Origin: CAZKUB01 sp964592335
Lineage (GTDB): Archaea; Thermoplasmatota; E2; DHVEG-1
Assembly: GCA_964592335.1 (NCBI GenBank)
Contig: CAZQEU010000052.1
Location: forward strand, 1 to 12,274
Reading direction: 5' to 3'
Length of the DNA: 12,274 bases
How positions within the stretch are numbered: position 1 is the stretch's first letter; the number at the start of each line of letters is the position of its first letter. Below, one piece after another: positions 9,201-12,274 of this stretch. Both the position numbers and the translations under genes were made by a program. A model generated the notes under the pieces. That model was not told the origin of the DNA. It saw only the letters and a program-made list of their open reading frames with translations, and searched no databases.

Positions 9201-11508
9201 CTTTTTTGATATCATTTAACTCTTCTTTTTTATAAAAAAGCTCATCAGATAACTGGGTTATTTTTTGTTCTTGTTCATCAAATTTTTCTTCTATATCCTT
9301 AATCTTTTCTTGTTTTGTCTCAAGCTCATGTTGAGCTATTTCAAGTTCATAGTTTTGTTTTTCAAAATCCTGTTGAACTTTTTCAAGCTCAAAGGTTTTT
9401 TCTTCAAGTTTTTCCCTATTCTTTTTCAGCTCTTTTTTAAGGTTTTTAACCATTCTTTTTTTAGGGCTTTTTTCTTCTTCTTTTATCTTTACCTCTAATT
9501 CTTTTATTTTTTCTGTTTTCTCTTTTATAATATTTTGTTTTTCATCTATCTCATCGTTAAGCTTAATAAAATTATTTTCTTTTTCCTCGATTTCATTTTT
9601 TAGTTTCTCTATTTCATCTGATTGTTTTATATAATCAAAATTGATTGTTTCAAAATCTTTCTGATTTTCCAAAAGTCTATCCTGTAAATCAGATACTTGT
9701 TTTTCTTTTTCTAAAAGAAGTGTTTCTTTTTCTTTCAACTCTGACTCTAATTTATTAAACTTAATAGTTTTTTCTTCAAAATCAGTTTTTTTGTTATTTA
9801 ACTCGTTTTCTTTGTCTTCTAATTCTTTTTTAATATCATCTATTTCATTTGTTTTTTCCTGAAGTTTTGTTTCTAATTCTTTTATTTGATTTTGTTTTTG
9901 TAACACTTCATTGTTTTTTTCTTCAAGTTTATTTTTTATACCTGATACATCTAATCCTATTTTGTTTATTTGCTCTTCAAATAACTTTAATTCCGTATCT
10001 TTTTCTTCCAGCTCTTCTTCTTTTCTTTTCACTTCTGTTTGATATCTTTCTATTTCTTCTTCTTTTTCTAAAATAATGTTTTGTTTCTGCTCGACTTCTC
10101 TTATTTTTCCCTCAAGTTCTTTTTGCATATCCTCTGTTATTTGATTTTTCTCATGAATCCCTTTTTTAATTGTTTCAAGTTCTTCATCTTTTAATTCTAG
10201 AAGAGAAAGATTCTCCTGCATCTGTATCTGGATTTGTTTTATTTTTTCATCTTTTTTATTCAGCTCTTCTTGCTTTAAATCAATATTTTTTATTTTTTCA
10301 TCCAAATTATTCTTAAAAACATCTAGTTCATCATTTTTTTCTTCAAGTTGTATTTTCAGCTCTTCAGCAACCTTGTTTTTCTCTGTAACCGCAAGTTGAC
10401 TTTCAACAACTTGTCTTTTAAGCTCATCTATCAGCTTATGTCTATGATCAAAATCCTCGTTGATATTATCTATTTCATTTGTTTTTTCCTGAAGTTTTGT
10501 TTCTAATTCTTTTATTTGATTTTGTTTTTGTAACACTTCATTGTTTTTTTCTTCAAAATCAGTTTTTTTGTTATTTAACTCGTTTTCTTTGTCTTCCAAA
10601 TTTTTTTTGATAGTATTTATCTCTCTTTGTTTTTCTACTATTTCTTTATTTTTCTCATCGATTTGTTTTTTGTTTTCATCTAGACTCTCTTTTATTCTCT
10701 GTATCTCTGTTTCTTTTTTTCCTATCTCATAGTTTTTCTCATCAATCGTTGTTCTGTTTTCTCTTAGATTTTCCCGTAGTTCATCTATTTCTTTTTCCCT
10801 TGTCTGTAATGTGTTTTGTATTCTTTGTATTTCATCTGTAAGCTGTTTTATTTGCCCCTGTCTCATTTGTATTTCTTCTTCGTTTTCCCTCCATCTATTG
10901 TTTATCTTTTCAAACTCTTTTTTCTGTGTTTCAAAATTCATGTGTCTATTTTCAAGTTCATCTCTTAGTTGTTTTAACTCACGGTCTTTTGCTTTTAGTT
11001 TCTCACGTGCGTTTAAAAGATCCATATTTTCTTTTAGCTCTTTTTTACTTACTTTTTTGTGTTTTTTAAGAGTCTTTTTTTCACCAGGTTCCTTCTTTGT
11101 ACTTTTTCTGATAAAGCTTATTTCTCCTGCGACACTACCCTTTTTAAGAAGAGGTTTTGTATCGATTTCATGTTCCTCCAGCTCACCGTTTTTAGTAATC
11201 GTTTCAAGAGTGTAAAAAGGGGTTTCTTTTCCAATTAGACGTGATACATGCCGGTATCTAGCTTGTTTTTTTGCATCATCTGTAAGAAAGTTCACATCAG
11301 CTAGGTTTCTTCCCATTATATCCTGCGTTTTTAATCCGAGTTTTTTTAAAAACGCCTTGTTTGCCTCTGTTATCTCCCCTTTTTTGTTTACAACAAAAAC
11401 TGGTGTTTTACCAGTCATATACATTGATAAAAATTCTTCTTCTGTCCCATTTTCTTTTTTATTTTTTTCAGAATTATTTAACATTTTACCTAGCCTCACC
11501 CCAACCAT
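3280..11508 (-). CDS. giant PAS / long coiled-coil protein (2742 aa)
   Basis: A soluble giant with no membrane segment, kinase, methyl-accepting signalling tip or ATPase motif. PAS 1 is at about residues 25-136 (FVVNKKGEITEANKAFL). A glutamate/lysine/asparagine-rich coiled coil runs from about 155 to 1925, with single prolines seen at 682 and 1340. PAS 2 is at 1931-2036, a second coil at 2037-2475, PAS 3 at 2477-2582, then a coiled, acidic tail ending near ESETEE. PAS 2 and 3 are duplicates, each opening with SIPSSV and closing with GSIMV-DD. At about 0.15 nm per residue the first coil alone would extend about 260 nm, a sizeable part of a cell. Conserved W/F/Y-R-N and T-R-N-x-I-I motifs recur in heptad register. 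The outer start is 11508; an ATG at 11484 has a better Shine-Dalgarno sequence, giving 2734 aa. It lies 98 bp downstream of the co-oriented coiled-coil gene. Likely a sensor-scaffold or spacer fibre; function unknown. Confidence 0.85.
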   Translation of the reverse strand: MVGVRLGKMLNNSEKNKKENGTEEEFLSMYMTGKTPVFVVNKKGEITEANKAFLKKLGLKTQDIMGRNLADVNFLTDDAKKQARYRHVSRLIGKETPFYTLETITKNGELEEHEIDTKPLLKKGSVAGEISFIRKSTKKEPGEKKTLKKHKKVSKKELKENMDLLNAREKLKAKDRELKQLRDELENRHMNFETQKKEFEKINNRWRENEEEIQMRQGQIKQLTDEIQRIQNTLQTREKEIDELRENLRENRTTIDEKNYEIGKKETEIQRIKESLDENKKQIDEKNKEIVEKQREINTIKKNLEDKENELNNKKTDFEEKNNEVLQKQNQIKELETKLQEKTNEIDNINEDFDHRHKLIDELKRQVVESQLAVTEKNKVAEELKIQLEEKNDELDVFKNNLDEKIKNIDLKQEELNKKDEKIKQIQIQMQENLSLLELKDEELETIKKGIHEKNQITEDMQKELEGKIREVEQKQNIILEKEEEIERYQTEVKRKEEELEEKDTELKLFEEQINKIGLDVSGIKNKLEEKNNEVLQKQNQIKELETKLQEKTNEIDDIKKELEDKENELNNKKTDFEEKTIKFNKLESELKEKETLLLEKEKQVSDLQDRLLENQKDFETINFDYIKQSDEIEKLKNEIEEKENNFIKLNDEIDEKQNIIKEKTEKIKELEVKIKEEEKSPKKRMVKNLKKELKKNREKLEEKTFELEKVQQDFEKQNYELEIAQHELETKQEKIKDIEEKFDEQEQKITQLSDELFYKKEELNDIKKEIELKDDLLEKQDGQITTLKNELEQRNDDIQWRNNEIDSKNEEIEQLQNNFEKIKEELEEKTNVSENLKQELSTSLKQLEEKQETINEKEEQLHNLNTELQTKIQNLDENIQKITKLETELEEKTFKIDNLESKLDNKNQLLQVSGEEIESKTKQLQEIKNELEEKTTDLEDRENILKQQEDQISKITSDIERIQDELKDRNIEAEQLRDDLNEKMLELDEKDNLIEDMSQQLKISHTQLLETVDVADRVKKDYNKTSEELEKTKVTLDSQNNKLDTLEKELSDRLTDLEYRNKELNTKEFELEKIQTELHDKTEELNKQKDQIEDLTYELENKKHDFESLTQDLDMRNKIIDEITQQLHKNQEDLLQKTSFTENLEKELEENKNDLQEKTDLINSKQEEIQDLEKQLQDRLEDLEFRNNELKSKQEALDEYKSSISKFENEIDTKNQKITELHTEIEQKEQQIQSLNLDLEMKNEDLRLLKNEIEEKTDEINNIKSELDEKRNITDEIKTQLEEKNNETAELQDNVAKKELEIQNTKHLLLNSLSELENKEGLITQLKEDMETQKQKNDPLNQSLEITKDELENTKELLDQKVNKINDLETEINDHVTHIDMLKQKLEDQTSDFDFLKEELDTRNKIIYELKNQVNQNQDLIFDKVESANKLQVELAKKQEELDTNINVLNSKEEEIERLQKELTDRVNDLEQKNGELDRKELEIQQLQREIEDRKEEFLEKTNIITGLQEELKDRKHDLEWRNNSLHEKEDEIEQLRGELDTRNNIIGEIKNQLTNNHLQIVEKSNLVNELGNQLDLKQNEFTELVEKLNNREEEIEKLEDALAQKTKHIEARNSLINRQQEELNNVSFELEDKKTELSRKIENISELQDQIEQNTIEIESLTEDLETRNKIIAEIKGQLTNKHVNLVEKTSFAEGLEKELSLKKQDVENLEEQLKERLDDLKWRNNELNLKQEELTKLSNEIKETRDDLEQKTVLVTDLQKQLEDRTSDIEWRNKELDNKNLEIDNLNNEISTIRSDLEEKTQKFEIQKTELRNSEEELLSLRSETQKLQEELNNKNLEIGTIKTELEHKTQDLENVYEELNTRNSIIEGLKTQLNEKHGQILETKHHGELLKTELEQKTKEIDEKTTLLSKLNTEKDSLFMKLSNLQNSIPSSVIISDKQGNITTMNKRAEELVGFDLSKIRGSKIHDLDILNDERLNNAREKAISGKKQVKTSSVAVTDKNGDVKLTEIMHMPLVDTKGEIQGSIMVIDDISNVAGLKAELERKDEEINTLSVRFEDSYRKLSLIDREIEATNEELKVKKQDLLEKQKQMDELNLKLEKQSEEIADKNSLLKQKEESLLEKQEDIGRLELEIQNNRIELNDKEEQIQNIQTLLDEKQEILEIKNKDIGFITEELSQTKEVLENRETEVLELNNLLNEKTGELEQKTLEINNLQTELAEKQNSLGEFKEKFDERNDEAVQIQIKLDRRIEELNQRNNEFNALSQQLEQKTSEIKNLNNNIEELTLELNENKGELEAKTLELNDLREEFKAGKSALNWFKVEVEEKQRLLDDTSQKLQKRETDIQELTQELADHKELIDAKTIAIDNLQNELEQNTDLINTHEQRIQAQEKDIENHIQTVQSLKSELEKSQEHLTSRNSKLITKEKQLRELQTELQNRVNDLENTRNVLSQQKETINKLQNQKEHITFQFNQLKDSIPSSVVLLDKDNNILNWNKKAEDMLGISSDRFLGENISKLDIMKKERISEKMKEFDRNKKPVRINAISVKNKQGDVTLTNVSKIPMHSSNGEIHGSIMVLDDVSQSEHLRSELIRKENDLKNLDSKFQDVYTKFKLVSQDKSSFDEHIQNLGSEKEKQIKHFSKLIEEKQNELNSISKQINDKTGELEDINTRLDDNRTSLQTVENELCRRRAELEDTHLSEDILSKTWKEKLKIYDEIDKTLGVQEQDIIKTKKLDSESETEE
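5911..8538 (-). repeat. heptad-locked protein repeats, basic unit about 126 residues
   Basis: Within the giant protein, a D-x-R-N-x-I-I type motif recurs with its R (or K) at residues 991, 1117, 1404, 1544, 1670 and 1866. Spacings are 126, 287, 140, 126 and 196, all multiples of seven. An aromatic-R-N motif (IEWRN, LEFRN, LEYRN and variants) follows 69 residues later in four units (1060, 1186, 1473, 1613). Further copies are at 801, 1522, 1725 and 1774. The basic unit is 126 residues (18 heptads), with some units longer by whole heptads. The repeats are diverged at DNA level. Confidence 0.75.
9768..9819 (-). repeat. 52-bp exact direct repeat, copy B
   Basis: Identical over 52 bp to 10545-10596, encoding KENELNNKKTDFEEK. 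The offset is 777 bp, which is 259 codons or exactly 37 heptads. In this copy the element lies after the 89-bp element in coding order, the reverse of copy A. Confidence 0.9.
9838..9926 (-). repeat. 89-bp exact direct repeat, copy B
   Basis: Identical over 89 bp to 10468-10556 and in the same orientation. It encodes the coil stretch NEVLQKQNQIKELETKLQEK at about residues 528-557. The offset is 630 bp, which is 210 codons or exactly 30 heptads. Exact identity, against diverged neighbouring coil, points to a recent duplication or gene conversion within the gene. Confidence 0.9.
10468..10556 (-). repeat. 89-bp exact direct repeat, copy A
   Basis: The partner of 9838-9926, encoding the same coil stretch at about residues 318-347. 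Its edge at 10545-10556 overlaps the second exact repeat (10545-10596) by a 12-bp sequence, TTTTTTCTTCAA, a likely recombination point. Confidence 0.9.
10545..10596 (-). repeat. 52-bp exact direct repeat, copy A
   Basis: The partner of 9768-9819. Here it lies immediately before, and overlaps by 12 bp, the 89-bp element in coding order. The two elements therefore appear in permuted order in the two places. Confidence 0.9.
11494..11500 (-). promoter_or_regulatory. ribosome binding site favouring an internal start of the giant gene
   Basis: The minus strand reads GGTGAGG, nine bases before an in-frame ATG at 11484 (Met9 of the longer form). The upstream ATG at 11508 has no such sequence before it. 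The shorter product would begin MLNNSEKNKK and lose only eight residues outside PAS 1, so domain content is unchanged. Confidence 0.5.
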
Positions 11509-11606
11509 ATTTTCATATGGTGGTATTGTTAACTTATCTCTCGGATTACTAAAGAGAATATACTGTAGGATTAATAATCTTTTTTAATTTTTTATAATAA
11601 TTAATA
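11509..11606 (-). promoter_or_regulatory. intergenic gap with possible promoter of the giant gene
   Basis: This 98-bp AT-rich gap separates two co-oriented genes. On the minus strand TATA-like sequences occur as TATATT (complement of 11557-11562) and TTATAAAA (near 11590-11597). Either could start a separate transcript for the giant gene. No clear terminator for the upstream gene is seen here, so read-through from it is also possible. Confidence 0.3.
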
Positions 11607-12274
11607 TTACAGCTCGTCTTTGTTTAACAACTTGTCAACAGCGATTTTCAGATCCTGATATTCTTCCTCAAGTTGATTATATTGGTTTTTAAGCTGGAGG
11701 TATTTATCCTTATAAGGATCACTGTCACTGTTTTTTAATTCTAGATTTTGTTGTTTTATATTTGTTTTTTTATTGTTATTAGTTAGAATTCTTTCATAAA
11801 GATTTTTTTCTAATTTAGGAGGATATGTTTTTTCAGGTATCTTTGCACTCTGGATAAAACCGTTTTTTCCAATAAATCCAAAAGATGTAGTGTCAAGACG
11901 TTTTATCAAATCCTTGCACTTGTTAATATTTAAATCCAAAATATTTACTTTTCTTCTATGTTTTGTTACATCATCAGAAAACTCTCTTCTATCAATATCT
12001 TTTATCAGTCTTTTTTCTGTTAAATCCATTAAGTCATCTTTTAAAGCTATTCTTTGTTTCTCAAGGACTTTTAACCTGTTAGAAAGCATTTCACGTAGTG
12101 ATTTAGCATCATCAATGTATTCTGCCATATCATCATCATGTTTTACAAAAATATCGTAGAGCTCTTCGTTTGTCACAGTATCATCTGAAAGAAGTGCTGT
12201 AAGCTCAGGGGAGACCCTATCTTTGAATTCAAGTTTTTCAATTGTTTTAAGTGCGTTTGTGTACCATCCTGGTA
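11607..12274 (-). CDS. 3' part of a gene for a coiled-coil protein of unknown function
   Basis: The reading frame ends at TAA 11609-11607 and stays open to the window edge, so the gene is cut off at its 5' end; 221 complete codons are visible. A GTG at 12176 could be a start, but it has no Shine-Dalgarno sequence and the frame continues upstream for 32 sense codons (beginning PGWYTNALKTIEKLEF) with no other start codon. The true start is more likely outside the window. The visible part is charged and mostly helical: a segment rich in D/E (KHDDDMAEYIDDAKS), a basic helical middle (EKRLIKDIDRREF), a short glycine-containing link (SFGFIGKNGF), and a C-terminal coil (YLQLKNQYNQLEEEYQDLKI) ending in KDEL. 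There is no membrane segment. I do not recognise the family. It lies 98 bp upstream of the giant gene in the same direction, so the two may be co-transcribed and act together. Confidence 0.7.
   Translation of the reverse strand, partial: PGWYTNALKTIEKLEFKDRVSPELTALLSDDTVTNEELYDIFVKHDDDMAEYIDDAKSLREMLSNRLKVLEKQRIALKDDLMDLTEKRLIKDIDRREFSDDVTKHRRKVNILDLNINKCKDLIKRLDTTSFGFIGKNGFIQSAKIPEKTYPPKLEKNLYERILTNNNKKTNIKQQNLELKNSDSDPYKDKYLQLKNQYNQLEEEYQDLKIAVDKLLNKDEL

Noticed and set aside
5911..10600. A CRISPR array or non-coding tandem repeat suggested by recurring T-rich motifs
   Set aside because: The repeats are in frame within one long coding sequence, vary in spacing by whole heptads, and lack uniform repeat-spacer structure.
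3280..11508. Similarity of the giant protein to myosin tails, golgins or SMC proteins
   Set aside because: There is no motor head, Walker motif or hinge. Resemblance would come from coiled-coil composition only.
3280..11508. The giant protein as a chemoreceptor or histidine kinase
   Set aside because: No membrane segment, conserved methyl-accepting hairpin tip, phospho-acceptor histidine region or ATP-binding domain is visible.
3806..11587. Many open frames on the plus strand opposite the giant gene, rich in Ser, Phe, Leu and Cys
   Set aside because: They are the antisense reading of Glu/Lys/Asn-rich coil codons, which rarely create stops. They lack ribosome sites and recognisable domains.
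11580..11606. T-run at 11580-11590 as a terminator
   Set aside because: It is T-rich only on the plus strand, where no gene ends. On the strand of the flanking genes it is A-rich and better read as promoter-like sequence.

Overview
The window is AT-rich archaeal DNA carrying five protein genes. The archaeal call rests on a class III (archaellin/FlaB-type) signal segment, TATA-like boxes placed about 45-100 bp before starts, Shine-Dalgarno sequences of GGTG/GGAG type, and oligo-T terminators. The archaellin N-terminus (N-x-A-x-x-GIGTL) resembles, from memory, the Thermoplasma type more than the K-R-G-A type of Methanococcus, so a member or relative of Thermoplasmatota is my best guess, held loosely. 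No RNA gene, insertion sequence or CRISPR array is visible.

Layout. (1) 159-1382 (+): a 407-aa soluble PAS / coiled-coil / PAS protein. (2) 1437-2333 (-): a 298-aa archaellin whose class III signal segment is preceded by an 81-residue extension that looks like a small Sm/SH3-type beta-barrel. (3) 2334-2642: a 309-bp divergent promoter region. (4) 2643-3269 (+): a second, divergent archaellin-like protein with an almost absent leader. (5) 3280-11508 (-): a giant 2742-aa protein with one N-terminal PAS domain, about 1,775 residues of coiled coil, a second PAS, about 440 more residues of coil, a third PAS and a coiled tail. (6) 11607 to the window edge (-): the 3' part of a gene for a coiled-coil protein of unknown function, open through the end of the window.

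The arrangement is mirror-symmetric: PAS-coil gene -> <- archaellin | archaellin -> <- PAS-coil gene. This is what an inverted duplication of a two-gene unit would leave after divergence. The archaellum motor and assembly genes (fla/arl C-J, prepilin peptidase) and chemotaxis genes are not in this window, so these archaellin-like proteins lie away from any visible motor operon. A plausible but untested reading is that each PAS-coil protein is a cytoplasmic sensor/scaffold working with the neighbouring surface filament subunit.

The most unusual items are the Sm-like/archaellin fusion with a very long leader, the giant PAS coiled-coil protein with repeats locked to the heptad register over about 900 residues, and the mirror-image gene layout.
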